This document shows positions 49,227-60,535 of a stretch of DNA of 64,000 nucleotides, piece after piece (position 1 is the first letter of the stretch; every line of letters begins with the position of its first letter). Made by a program: the position numbers and the translations under genes. The notes beneath the pieces are model-generated. The model was not told the origin of the DNA. It saw only the letters and a program-made list of their open reading frames with translations, and made no database searches. The DNA is taken from NCBI RefSeq assembly GCF_048569485.1, contig NC_134364.1:135116636-135180635 (forward strand). Direction: 5' to 3'. This stretch comes from Anomaloglossus baeobatrachus. Its lineage: Eukaryota > Chordata > Amphibia > Anura > Aromobatidae.

Positions 49227-50259
49227 AGAACCAGATCAGAAGCACAACACTTTTCTTCATATGTAACAGTGGGGTCCAGCCAGAGGTGTAGCTGTGGGTT
49301 CAGCCTAGAGGAGGGGGGGATAAAGGGTGTGCAAAACTTAGTGGGCTCTACCTAGGTAGGAATTGTTTAACATTACAACGCTGTCAGAGAGCCTTACTGA
49401 AAGTGCACCTACTAGGAGTAAATAGATATTTCATCCCGCTGGCTTTCAGTCATAGGGTGTGCAATAGAGTGATTACGGTCACTATACTATGATGGACAGC
49501 TATAAGCACACCCTGACACTGACAGCTGGTTCTGCAGCGCTTCTGTAAATGCAGGTGTCAGGGCATGCTTATACCCCAGTATAGAGAGCGGTGATTGTAG
49601 CATCACCTTGCACACCTCTATAACTGAAAGCCAGAGGCTCCTGGGAGGAAAGAAGTTATTTTTCTCCTGGTACACACATTTTCTATCTACCGGCCAGGCA
49701 GCATTGGAGTGTTACTTTCCTGAAGATTAACCCCGTATATTCAAGTAAATAGTGTTTTGGTAGGTGGCAGATTCTCTTTCAACACCTCCGTGGATAACAA
49801 TGCATTCCAGAATGAGAAACAGTATTTGTTGCTGCATCACTACAGTAGTGATTGTGGTTCTTATCGTTGGCAAGAAAGCACCACTCCTCAGCTTTCCAAA
49901 TTCCTGCGGGGCCGTGAACTCTTGCTTGATTGACAAATTGAGCACTGACATTGTGGTGATGCTGACTCAATCCTGGGCAGCTTTGCAGTATCAGTGGAGC
50001 GTAGTGGCCATGAAATTGGCTAGACCCAGCTTTTCTTTTTTTTGTTTCCATGAACATACAGTTTGCCAAAAAACCAACATATGAAAAGCCCTAAGTACAA
50101 TAATGGATGCATGTTCTATTCGTGAGAAACATGGATGGGAAGGTGTACGTAAAAAGATGGATATCTGACTTGGGCCTAAACAAAATAGGAAGAAGTCATC
50201 TGGCCATTGGGGAAAAGACTCCGCTTTCCTCTTAAGTAATTATCTATCACTTTCTTCTG
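49227..50259. other. No recognised feature
   Basis: Mixed-composition intronic sequence. Open frames here (up to 106 codons) lack family signatures. A short self-complementary stretch at 49490-49640 is suggestive of an old element but has no ends. Confidence 0.45.
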
Positions 50260-51201
50260 TTTTAACCACTTAACGACTGTGGGCAGTAGAATTACCTCCT
50301 TGCTGTCAGAGTTAATCCCTGCTGGCTGCCTGAGCAGCCGGCAGGGATCTGCACATATGTAGGCTGATTTGTATAGCTGATATGTGTGCCTCACAGGCAG
50401 GACTGGAATCGCTATCAACCCGTACCTGTTAACCCCTTAAATGGCGCTGTCAAAATGTGACAGCGTCATTTTAATGACGATCGTGGTAAAACTGTACTCA
50501 CCGGCTGCCATCAGACGTCACGTGACGTGATCACGTGGAGCCAATGGTTGCCATGATAGCATAGGGTCATATGAGGATTTCTGTAGCTCACATGGCTCAC
50601 TTCATGTTTCACCCGGCCGAGTGCTGTGTGAGATAGGAGATGATCATTTCTGGTGTTCACAGCTGTATAACTGTGATCAACAGAAAAGAATCAGTGATCA
50701 GACTTCTGATCCTTATAGTCCCGTAGGGGGACTAGTAAAATAAAAAAAAGTAAAAAAAAAAAAAAAAAAAATAAGTTCAAATCACCCCTCATTCGCCACA
50801 TTGAAAATTAAAGAGTTAAAAAAATAAAAAAAAATGCACACATTTGGAATCACAGCGTTCAGAAACGCCCGATCTATCAAAATATAAAATCAGTTAATCT
50901 GATCAGTAAATGGCGTAGCAGCAAAAAAATTCCAAACGCCAAAATTGCGCTTTTTGGTCACCACAAATTTTGTGCAAAATGCAATAACAGGCGATCAAAC
51001 GTAGCATCTGTGCAAAAATGGTGCCGTTAAAATGTCAGCTCAAGACGCAAAAAATTAGCTATCCAATGATGGCTCAGTGGCCATAGATCCCGAAAAAGGA
51101 GAACGCTACGCGCCATAGAATATGACGCAAAAAGTGCACCACTTTTTTTTTTTACAAACTTCTGATTTTTTTTTTTAACCCCTTAGATAAAAGTAAACCT
51201 A
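50260..51201 (+). repeat. Anuran interspersed repeat A, 3'-truncated
   Basis: Order of parts: a CCACTTAACGACTG start, GGAGATGATCATTTCTGGTG, GTAGGGGGACTAGTAAAATA, an A-rich tract, AACGCCCGATCTATCAAAAT, CCACTCAAG-type sequence and CCTTAGATAAAAGTAAACCTA. The same order recurs in copy B (60270-61145). The family is familiar from frogs and ends in TTAA-like borders, but I cannot name it. Copy A stops at TA 51200-51201, where a Tc1-type end begins. Confidence 0.65.
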
Positions 51202-51475
51202 CAGTGCTGGCCAAAAGTATTGGCACCCCTGCAATTTTGTCAGATAATACTCCGTTTCTTCCTGAAAATGATTGCAATCACAAATTCTTTGGTATTATTA
51301 TCTTCATTTATTTTGCTTGCAATGAAAAAACACAAAAGAGAATAAAACAAAAATCAAATCGTTGATCATTTCACACAAAATTCCAAAAATGGGCCAGACA
51401 AAAGTATTGGCACCTTTAGCCAAAATAACTGCGAACAGCCGCTTGCGGTAACCATCAATGAGTTTCATTGAATAC
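51202..51475 (-). mobile_element. Truncated Tc1/mariner end, different family from the first
   Basis: CAGTGCTGGCCAAAAGTATT begins right after a TA, and a second copy of the motif (CAAAAGTATTGGCACC) lies at about 51399-51414. This is the IR/DR end structure of Tc1-type elements. The bases that follow, read on the - strand, include a codon run resembling a Tc1 transposase C-terminus (HGYRKRLFAVI-like) at about 51420-51470. The rest of the element is absent. Sequence to about 51690 is unassigned. Confidence 0.75.
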
Positions 51476-52450
51476 TTTCATGTTGCATTTTCAAAATCAC
51501 AAAAAATGCAGCGACGCTTTGTGTGACCATATCCTGAGAAATGACATCTATAAAAAACAAACCCAAAGCCACCTTGTGAAGGAATCCTGTTGTTAGGCTT
51601 GATTACCATAGTTATTCTATGTGGAATCTGAAGCAAATTCCCTTCAAAATCCATATTTACAACCCGCTCCATATACTCTTGTAACACAGCTACTTTCCCA
51701 TGGAACGCATTTATTTTGCATCCAGAGTATGGATTTATATGTTACAGATTTTAAACTTGCAGCCCTTGTGAAGTTACGCTGTATCTACAGTATCTATATA
51801 TATAATTGCCTTTTTCTGTCTGTCTGTCTTGCTCCAAAATGACGTCATTACAGTGACAACCGTCGCAGTGGCCGCTCGGCTCGGCCTGGCCCCGCCCCCT
51901 GCACGGATTGGCCGCTCGCCCCGGCCCCCCGCACGCATTGGCTGCTCGGCCAGGCCCGGCCCCCTGCACGCATTCCCCGAACGCACACGGAGCCCCGACT
52001 CCCAGGTGACTGCTGTACCCCCGGGAGCCCACACCGGCAACCCAGCTGAGACATACCCTTGCATTGCTGAGATTGTGCCGGAGCCGGCGTATGCTGGTAA
52101 CCATGGTACACATCGGGTAACCATGGAAACCACTTTGCTTAATTACCCAATTGTGTACCATGGTTACCAGCGTATGCCGGCTCCCTGCCCATTCAGATCG
52201 TTGGTCTCCCGCTGTCAAACACGCTGATGCGTGCTGCACAGCAGGAGACCCACAAACAAAAAATGAACTGTCACTGAATGAAATGCACTGTCGCTTTGAA
52301 TAGTTACCTGATGTGTACCATGCTTATTAGCTTACTCCGGCTCCAGGCACACGTGTACCGGAGCCGGCGTATGCTGGTAACCATGGTACACATCGGGTAA
52401 CTATGGAAACCGCTTTGCATAGTTACCTGGGCCCCACCCCCGCACACTGT

Positions 52451-52866
52451 GCCTGCTCGGCCATGCCCCCTGCACGCTATGCCTGCTCGGCCATGCCCCC
52501 TGCACGCTATGCCTGCTCGGCCATGCCCCCTGCACGCTATGCCTGCTCGGCCATGCCCCCTGCACGCTATGCCTGCTCGGCCACGTCCCCTGCACGCTAT
52601 GCCTGCTCGGCCACGTCCCCTGCACGCTATGCCTGCTCGGCCATGCCCCCTGCACGCTATGCCTGCTCGGCCATGCCCCCCGCACGCTATGCCTGCTCGG
52701 CCACGCCCCCCGCCTGCTATGCCTGCTCGGCCACGCCCCCCGTGCGCTATGCCCGCTCGGCCACGCCCCCCGTGCGCTATGCCCGCTCGGCCACGCCCCC
52801 CGCGCTATGCCCGCTCGGCCACGCCCCCCGCACGCTATGCCCGCTTGGCCACGCCCCCCGCACGCA
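52451..52866. repeat. 30-bp GC-rich minisatellite inside the Helitron
   Basis: About 14 copies built on GCCTGCTCGGCCATGCCCCC followed by TGCACGCTAT. Later copies drift to CCACGCC and CGTGCGC. The multiple-of-three unit gives open frames on both strands (155-175 codons) without biological meaning. Confidence 0.95.
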
Positions 52867-52892
52867 TTGGGCACCTACTCACCTACCCCCCA

Positions 52893-53430
52893 GCCCAGGA
52901 CTACTCCACCTATTAGACACCTCCCCCTAAGGACTACTCCCCCTCCCCCCAAGGACTAATCCACCTATTAGACTTCTCCTCCCCCAGGACTACTCCTCCT
53001 ATTAGACTCCTCTCCCCCCAGGACGACTACTCCTATTATCCTCCTCTCTCCCCAAGACTACTCCTCCTATAATCCTCCTCTCTCCCCAGGACTACTCCTC
53101 CTATTATCCTCCTCTCTCCCCAGGACTACTCCTCCTATTATCCTCCTCTCTCCCCAGGACTACTCCTCCTATTAGACTCCTCCCCCAGGACTACTACTCC
53201 TATTAGACTCCTCCCCCAGGAATGCTCCTCCTATTAGACTCCTCCTTCTCCAGGACTACACCTCCTATTATCCTCCTCTCTCCCCAGGACGACTACTCCT
53301 ATTATCCTCCTCTCTCCCCAGGACTTCTCCTCCTATTATCCTCCTCTCTCCCCAGTACTACTCCTCCTATTAACCTGCTCTCTCCCCAGGACTACTCCTC
53401 CTATTATACTCCTCTCCCCCCAGGACTACT
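52893..53430. repeat. CT-rich minisatellite inside the Helitron
   Basis: Imperfect units of about 35 bp containing CCCAGGACTACTCCTCCTAT followed by TATCCTCCTCTCTC or TAGACTCCTCCC. About 15 copies with length variation. Strongly pyrimidine-biased on the + strand. Confidence 0.9.
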
Positions 53431-53623
53431 CCTCCAACACACACACACACTGCACAAAACATACCTCCCTCCAAAACACACACACACGCACCCCACACAA
53501 ACCGCGCAAAACACACACAACGCTCCACAAACAATGCAACACACAAACCCCGCTCACACACCCAGACAACACCCAGAAGATTTACAGCGCCCTACACAAA
53601 CACTTGGTAACTATACTCAACAA

Positions 53624-53627
<4 letters not shown>

Positions 53628-53673
<46 letters not shown>
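53628..53673. repeat. (AT)n microsatellite near the Helitron 3' end
   Basis: Uninterrupted AT run of about 46 bp, in the usual position for this Helitron family shortly before the terminal hairpin. Confidence 0.9.
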
Positions 53674-53674
<1 letters not shown>

Positions 53675-54671
53675 CAAAAATCATACATTAACCACACAAT
53701 AAATTCTAGAATACCCGATGCGTTAGAATCGAGCCACCTTCTAGTCTTGTACATAAGAGCTCGCTGCTGGCTCTATAAAATGCAATGCATTTGTCACATG
53801 GGAATGTTTCTTTAGATGTGGATTTTGAAGGGAATCCGCATCAAAATCTAAGTTCAAACACCATAATAACATATCCTGTAATCATGTTCACAAGGTATGC
53901 GCACAACATTTTTTTTTTTGTATTTTTTTTGTTGAGTATTTCAAAACCATGACTGATTTTAAAGCATTTTTTAAAAATTGTGGCAAAAAGCATCAGAAAT
54001 GCATGTGAACGAATCTGTTGATTGTACATTGAAGATTAACCCCTTTAAGACCAATGACTTGTAGGTACGTCATTGGTCATGTGTCACACGCTGAGCCCAC
54101 ATCATTCCTCACGTCAGCTAATCTGATCATCCGACAGGTGTGTGGTGCCCTGGCCTAGGCAGGTCGCCACAGATAACACTCAAACACCCCCACCTCCATT
54201 AGACAGGGACACCAGCCAAACAGAAACCCTTGTTGCCTCCCTCCAGTGTCTGATGTCCACACCAGGTGGGGCGGAGCCAAGCGGTTGGCAACACCCACCG
54301 AGGAGTTCACAGGCCTGGAGGTGGGAAAAGTGGAAGTTGAGTGTTGGAGTTTGAAGTGAGAAGAGTGAGCACTTGGGTGTCTGGGTTTGTGGCCCAGGCA
54401 CTGACAGCAAGGTTGGCAGACGGTGGTGGCCGTCTGCAGGAGTGGTGGAGCAACACGGAACTGTAGGACCGGGGTCGGGCGTTGGCCCACCGGTACCGAC
54501 CGGGGAGCGAAGTGAAGCCAGCACACACAGGCAGGGCCATCGGACCCCGACCAGGCTTGGAGCCGCCGACAATAGTCAGATCTGAATGTGACTGGAACTC
54601 CAGGGGTTTCACAACAGTAAAACTCCTGATTGAAGGCAACAGCCCACACCGTGAGGGTATACAGCTACTGC

Positions 54672-55665
54672 CTAAGGCTAAGTTCACATTTCCGCTAAAA
54701 TCTATCAGTCACAATCCGCTGCTCTTGTAAACAACGGAATCCGTTTAGCGGATTCCGCTGCTCCCATAGACTTGTATGAGCAGCGGATTGTGACTGATGA
54801 TGCTGCGTTGCACCCTCCGCCCGACTGATCAGTCGTGGAACGACTGACCGCCGGGCGGGGGGAACGCAGCATGTAACGTTTTTTGAGCAGCGAGATCCGT
54901 CGGATTTCGCTGCGCATGCTCTCTGGCTCCCTGCACACGTCACCAGCTTTGGTTGGTTACCCGATATTTACCCTGGTTACGGTGCAAGGAGCCAGCGCTA
55001 AGCGGTGTAGGCCCGTAACCAAGGTAAATATCGGGTAACCAAGGTAAACATCGGGTGCTTTGCTGTTACCCGATATTTAGGCTGGTTACGTGTGCAGGGA
55101 GGCCGACACTTCCCCGCTCGGCCCCGCCCCCTCCCGCACTCCGCACATGTATGTACACACACACACACACACACCTGTCCCCAGCCATTTAGACAAGCAC
55201 TGCCACTGACACCCTCGTCTGGCCCCGCCCCCCGCTCGGCTCCGCCCCCTCCCGCACTTTGCATGTGCACACACACACATACATACATACATGCACATAC
55301 ACACACTCACTCACACATACACTCACCTGTCCCCAGCCATGCAGACCGCAGCACTTCCACTGACATCCTCAGCGCCTGGCCCCGCCCCCGCTCGGCTCCG
55401 CCCCCTCCCGCATTCAGCATGTGTGTATTCTCTCCCTCTCTCCCTCTCTCCCTCTCTCCCTCTCTCCCTCTCTCCCTCTCTCCCTCTCTCCCTCTCTCCC
55501 TCTCTCCCTCTCTCCCTCTCTCCCTCTCTCCCTCTCTCCCTCTCTCCCTCTCTCCCTCTCTCCCTCTCTCCCTCTCTCCCTCTCTCCCTCTCTCCCTCTC
55601 TCCCTCTCTCCCTCTCTCCCTCTCTCCCTCTCTCCCTCTCCCTCTCTCCCTTTCTCCCCATAGTA
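54672..55665. mobile_element. Short DNA element and simple repeats inserted in the LTR-like repeat
   Basis: Starts AAGGCTAAGTTCACATTTCC, a form typical of non-autonomous hAT-like ends in frogs, and contains AGCGGATTGTGACTGATGAT and repeated GGTTACCCGATATTTA units (about 54955-55090), partly inverted. The opposite end is not seen. The tail is AC-rich (55150-55172; 55268-55320), then a long pyrimidine repeat. Confidence 0.4.
55430..55658. repeat. (TCTCTCCC)n pyrimidine tract, about 28 copies
   Basis: A nearly perfect 8-bp repeat over about 230 bp, all pyrimidine on the + strand and all purine on the - strand. Mirror-symmetric homopurine tracts of this size can form triplex (H) DNA. It generates spurious SLPLSLSP and REGERERG frames. 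Confidence 0.95.
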
Positions 55666-56980
55666 GTCAGAAGGAGAAGCTCAAGGTGCAGGGAAAGACA
55701 GCCGCCATCACCTGTCCGGGGAGAAACACTGCAGCCGGCTCCGGGACCCGTCCATCCAGCCGTTTGGTTTACCGAGGACTTTGTACCTTTCTTGCTGAGT
55801 GGGGAAAAATCCAGCGCAGTCCTCAGAGTGTAGATTTTAAAATAATCGGCGTTTATTCATGAAAATCCAATAAAAAGATAATGTACAAAGCGGTCAGCAG
55901 GAAAATACAGGGGATTACAGGTTATAGGGACCCCATCGAACTATGCGTTTCAACACATAGTCTTACTCATGTTCAAATGAGGAAAGAATGTCGGTTTCCT
56001 AAATGGTGTAGCGCACACCCACCGTAATTGCATGCACATGTGGATTACCTCCATGGATTCCATGTACATAGTAAGTGGTTGCAATGCGGTTTTATAGATG
56101 AAGACAAAGAGAATGTGAAAAAAAGTGTGGATTAAAAAAGTAATAAAATCACATGATTCTAAACATGTATATCTTTATATTCTATGCATGCAGTGACTAT
56201 ATATTCTGCATTAATATAATATATCATATTTATAAGATTTTGGAAAAATAATCTTTACATCAATAATACAATTATTCATATAGAAATATATTGCAGAATA
56301 TAGTAAATGCATGCATTGTTCTGATCCATATTCATATGTTAGTCACATACATCAATTATTTATCTATGATGGAGGATTTAATCATACATATTTATTATAA
56401 TGTTAGTTATAAATTTGATATCAAAGAACAATATTTATGTGTAGATAGATGGCTTTCCTATTTTTTTGGTAACATGCACTTAAATTTTGACCAGTCATTT
56501 TGTGTTATTATTTATATTTTCTATAAAGAAAATTTGCAATATCATATTTATCCATAAATTTAGATTCATATTTCTATAGAATTATTTTGAAGTCTGCCCC
56601 ATAAACTACACTATAAGATTCATTATAAAACATTGTAGATTTATTATCCCTCCCCAATTCTTCATCAATCCTAATATCATCATATCAAAGATATAACCAT
56701 AAATTCATTAATTTCTGGCAGGATTAATAAAAGTACAATATAGTTGTATTACAAGATTATTATAATGGTTCTACATATAGTTCTAATATTAATTGTAGTC
56801 TAGTTTATTTCAAAATTCGGCTATTTTATATCCATGTGAAATTAAATAGATTCACTTCATGAGTGGAAGATGTTATTATTTTCATTTAATAATGGATCTT
56901 AGATGGAATAAGTAAGTGAAAGTGCAAATTTAATCCATTTTAACAAAGTAATTATCTTGTCAAATGAATTATAAACTCTA

Positions 56981-58083
56981 ATGCAAGGAGGAATAGGACA
57001 TATAGCGAGAAAGGCTCCTACACTTGGCAATCTCCTATCCCCCAGCCTTTTTACCGGTACTGAAAATAATAAACATAATAGTGGTTACTGGTTGGATTTA
57101 AGGGGATTTTTCAGGTGTGGAGCTATAAAATGCAAAGCCTGTAATCATGCACAAAAAAGTCACACCTTCAAATCAATTAAAAATCTTAAAGAATTCAATA
57201 TCAATGAATTTATTAATTGCAATACAAATCATGTTGTTTATCTTATTGTATGTACTACCTGTAATCTTCAGTACCCAGGATGCACAACAGGACCACTTAA
57301 AACCAGAATAAGGCTGCTTTCACACATCTGGTTTGAGCCGTGCGGCTCAATCCAGCTGTGAAACCTATGAAACGGATGCGGTGAAAACACTGCATCCTTT
57401 GCATAAGTTTTTTACATGCGGCCCGTCCATTTTTTTCCGGTTGCGGCACGCTACTGAGCATGCGCAGTGGAAGAAACCGCATGCGACGGCCGGATGCGTT
57501 TTTTGCCGCATCCGGCATCCATAGGGATGCATTGGGAAAAGCGCCGCATCGGCCGGATGCGGAGCGGTGCGTTTTTTTTTGCCGCACAAAAAAACGTGCC
57601 AGGAAACGTTCCATCCGGCTGCCGCATCGGCTAAATCTGCCGGATGCGGCAAAAACCGGACGGAACGCAAGGCCATGCGGCACAATGTGTCACTAATTAA
57701 CGTCTATGCAGGAAAAACGCAACCGGCAGCAAAAAAAAAACGGTTGCGTTTTTCCTGCAAAGTGCCGGATTGTGCCGCACTGCAAAAACCGGAGGTGTGA
57801 AAGCAGCCTAAGACGGCACCTTTCAGATGCGATTAATCCCCAGGCTGTTTCTGTAGCTGCGTCTAGACACTTTCAGACGGTGCACGGAGGCGATCTCCAC
57901 AGCTTCAAGTTCCTAGGCATTGAAAAAGTATACAAACCTACTCGGGGAGGAGACCATAGGAGGAAACTCCTCAATAGAGAAACATATTGGATCCTCACCC
58001 TTGAAACTAGAATACCTTATGGTATGAACAATCGCCAGGACCTCATGAGGCTGTGGAGATCCCCTTACTGCACTCTCTTTTGA
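56981..58083 (+). pseudogene. Penelope-like GIY-YIG endonuclease region, split by a MITE
   Basis: The first half carries the motifs WLDLRGFFRCGAIKCKAC and INEFINCNTNHVVYLIVC, then CNLQYPGCTT, the start of the GIY-YIG nuclease fold with its cysteine-rich approach. The second half, after the inserted element, has SRHFQTVHGGDLHSFKF and GGDHRRKLLNRETYWILTLE, the conserved C-terminal part in Penelope/Neptune-type elements. In living elements the enzyme nicks target DNA for primed reverse transcription. This copy is a 5'-truncated remnant and its reverse transcriptase is missing. Confidence 0.85.
57312..57808. mobile_element. MITE of 497 bp inserted in the GIY-YIG region
   Basis: Perfect 14-bp inverted ends, GGCTGCTTTCACAC and its inverse, flanked by TAA at 57309-57311 and 57809-57811. 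The interior is a GC-rich imperfect palindrome with many CCGGATGCGG/CCGCATCCGG motifs. A TAA duplication suggests a PIF/Harbinger-type origin, as with the MITE at 37676, though the end sequences differ. No coding capacity. Confidence 0.85.
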
Positions 58084-59766
58084 AGGTGTTGAAGTTTTTA
58101 ATTCATTTGACAAGATAATAACTTTGTTAAAATGGATTAAATTTGCACTTTCACTTACTTATTCCATCTAAGATCCATTATTAAATGAAAATAATAACAT
58201 CTTCCACTCATGAAGTGAATCTATTTAATTTCACATGGATATAAAATAGCCGAATTTTGAAATAAACTAGACTACAATTAATATTAGAACTATATGTAGA
58301 ACCATTATAATAATCTTGTAATACAACTATATTGTACTTTTATTAATCCTGCCAGAAATTAATGAATTTATGGTTATATCTTTGATATGATGATATTAGG
58401 ATTGATGAAGAATTGGGGAGGGATAATAAATCTACAATGTTTTATAATGAATCTTATAGTGTAGTTTATGGGGCAGACTTCAAAATAATTCTATAGAAAT
58501 ATGAATCTAAATTTATGGATAAATATGATATTGCAAATTTTCTCCATTTAAAATATAAATAATAACACAAAATGACTGGTCAAAATTTAAGTGCATGTTA
58601 CCAAAAAAATAGGAAAGCCATCTATCTAGACATAAATATTGTTCTTTGATATTTATTATAATGTTAGTTATAAATTTGATATGTTTGATTAAATCCTCCA
58701 TCATAGATAACAAATAATTGATGTATATGACTAACATATGAATATGGATCAGAACAATGCATGCATTTACTATATTCTGCAATATATTTCTATATGAATA
58801 ATTGTATTATTGATGTAAAGATTATTTTTCCAAAATCTTATAAATATGATATATTATATTAATGCAGAATATATAGTCACTGCATGCATAGAATATAAAG
58901 ATATACATGTTTAGAATCATGTGATTTTATTACTTTTTTAATCCACACTTTTTTTCACATTCTCTTTGTCTTCATCTATAAAACCGCATTGCAACCACTT
59001 ACTATGTACATGGAATCCATGGAGGTAATCCACATGTGCATGCAATTACGGTGGGTGTGCGCTACACCATTTAGGAAACCGACATTCTTTCCTCATTTGA
59101 ACATGAGTAAGACTATGTGTCGAAACGCGTAGTTCGATGGGGTCCCTATAACCTGTAATCCCCTGTATTTTCCTGCTGACCGCTTTGTACATTATCTTTT
59201 TATTGGATTTTCATGAATAAACGCCGATGATTTTAAAATCTACACTCTGAGGACTGCGCTGGATTTTATCCTATATCGTACATTTGGCAGCCAAGCCTTC
59301 CCTGCGCTGGGTCCATACAGATAGCGGTGAACAGCAACTCTGTGAGCTGAACTTTTTCTTTTTTCTTGCTGAGTGAGTACACCTGTGCCATCCGGCACCG
59401 CGCCGCGCTGTCCCTGCAACCCTGCACCTCGCCAACCCTGCCTCCCCGTCACAACATCACCGGGCCCTGGGACCACCAACCCCTACCCACGGAGGGGGAA
59501 AACAACATCTCAGCTGCTCCTTACCATCGCTCCCGGGATCCCCGTCATCAGCAGCGGTGGTGCCTATCTTTACCACGACCCGTGGGTGGCGTCATGGACT
59601 AAATCCTCCAAACCAACCACCCCCTTTCACTCACGGGCGAGGAGCGCCGCTCGAGTCCCGGATCCGGCCCACCGCTCGAGCCACCGAGCAGCCATCGCAG
59701 CAGCGCCGGACCCGAGCGTTAGCGAGAGCGCAGCAGCAGCGGCGTCCTCCCCGCCCGCGACAGGTG

Positions 59767-60012
59767 CAGATAACAGGTGTGAGACCCCTGTCATTGTCAT
59801 GACTCGCTTCCTGTGAACGCTGGTTGAGCACTGGCATTTTTTTATTGTTTATTTATAGAGGTACCATTGATTGCTGTACATGAGAAGGGGTTACTTACAG
59901 AATACATATACAAGTTACAGTAGACAGACTAGTACAGAGAGAACAGGACCCTGCCCTTGCGGGCTTACATTCTATAGGATATTGGGGAGGAGACAGTAGG
60001 TGGGGTGTTAGT
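59767..60012. other. Interspersed repeat fragment
   Basis: Contains AGGACCCTGCCCTTGCGGGC and TTACATTCTATAGGATATTG (about 59946-59983), known to me as part of a widespread amphibian repeat that leads into a GGGCAGC minisatellite. Superfamily unknown. Confidence 0.45.
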
Positions 60013-60239
60013 CGGGCAGCGGCCCCGTCACGGTGGTGGGGCAGCGGCCCCGTCACGGTGGTGGGGCAGCGGCCCCGTCACGGTGGTGGGGCAGCGGCCC
60101 CGTCACGGTGGTGGGGCAGCGGCCCCCTCACGGTGGTGGGGCAGCGGCCCCCTCACGGTGGTGGGGCAGCGGCCCCCTCACGGTGGTGGGGCAGCGGCCC
60201 CCTCACGGTGGTGGGGCAGCTGCCCCCTCACGTGGGGCA
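60013..60239. repeat. 25-bp GC-rich minisatellite, 9 copies
   Basis: Unit CGGTGGTGGGGCAGCGGCCC followed by CGTCA. The first four copies have CCCCGTCA and later ones CCCCCTCA, an ordered change along the array. All frames are open on the + strand, giving short artefactual frames. Confidence 0.95.
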
Positions 60240-60535
60240 GTGAGGTCATTGGAGATTATAGGCATTTACAGGAGATGATCATTTGTGTTGTGCAGAGCTG
60301 TGCATCAGCACTACTCTGTACAGCACAAGCAATCAGACAGTGCAGGTATTAGAGTCCCCTAAGAGGACTAGTAAAATCAATAAAAAGTGGAAAAAAAAAA
60401 AGTTTTGAAAAAAATCCAAAACAAATCACTCCCCTTTTGCCCGAGTTGAATATAAAACAATTAAAAAATGAATACAAAATATAAATATTTTGTATCGCCA
60501 TGTTCCCAAATGCCCGATCTATCAAAAATAAACTG

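Larger units (their letters stand above)
51793..53744 (+). mobile_element. Non-autonomous Helitron with intact ends
   Basis: The 5' end is TCTATATATATAATTGCC, preceded by A; the 3' end is CTAG (53741-53744), followed by T. About 10 bases before CTAG a hairpin is formed by CCCGAT and ATCGAG around GCGTTAGA. TC start, CTRR end, subterminal hairpin and insertion between A and T are the Helitron hallmarks. The element is 1952 bp with no Rep/helicase gene. The interior is filled by GC-rich repeats, two minisatellites and a TA run. The repeated GTATGCTGGTAACCATGGTA motif at 52086 and 52368 is part of it. Confidence 0.9.
55802..59361 (+). mobile_element. Penelope-like retroelement copy with 1.2-kb inverted arms
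   Basis: Two AT-rich arms (55814-56976 and 58090-59272) are inverted copies of each other over about 1.17 kb. They flank a central segment coding for a Penelope-type GIY-YIG region. The right arm is the element's 3' region. It continues about 90 bp further, from CCTATATCGTACATTTGGCA, to a T-rich end. TTTCTTGCTGAGTG occurs at 55788-55801 and 59362-59375, a 14-bp candidate target duplication. The left arm is an inverted partial copy, a configuration known for Penelope-like insertions. The reverse transcriptase is absent (5' truncated). Confidence 0.85.
54141..59762 (+). mobile_element. Fossil LTR-like repeat, interrupted by two younger insertions
   Basis: Begins TGTGGTGCCCTGGCC and ends CGCGACA, giving TG...CA ends, with GGTG on both sides (54137-54140 and 59763-59766; the identity extends as GACAGGTG). 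Three pieces (54141-54671, 55666-55801 and 59376-59762) add up to about 1.05 kb, a plausible solo-LTR length. I recall this sequence as a common frog repeat. No internal retroviral coding region is present. Broken and old; its LTR nature is inferred from the ends. Confidence 0.45.

Noticed and set aside
52401-52930. Frames of 155-175 codons over the GC-rich minisatellite
   Set aside because: Open because the 30-bp unit is a multiple of three and lacks stops. It lies inside a non-autonomous Helitron.
55092-55862. 256-codon frame rich in SLPLSLSP
   Set aside because: Runs through the (TCTCTCCC)n and AC-rich simple repeats, with no family signature.
60005-60352. Glycine/tryptophan-rich repeat frame of 115 codons
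   Set aside because: Translation of the 25-bp minisatellite; its frame rotates with each unit.
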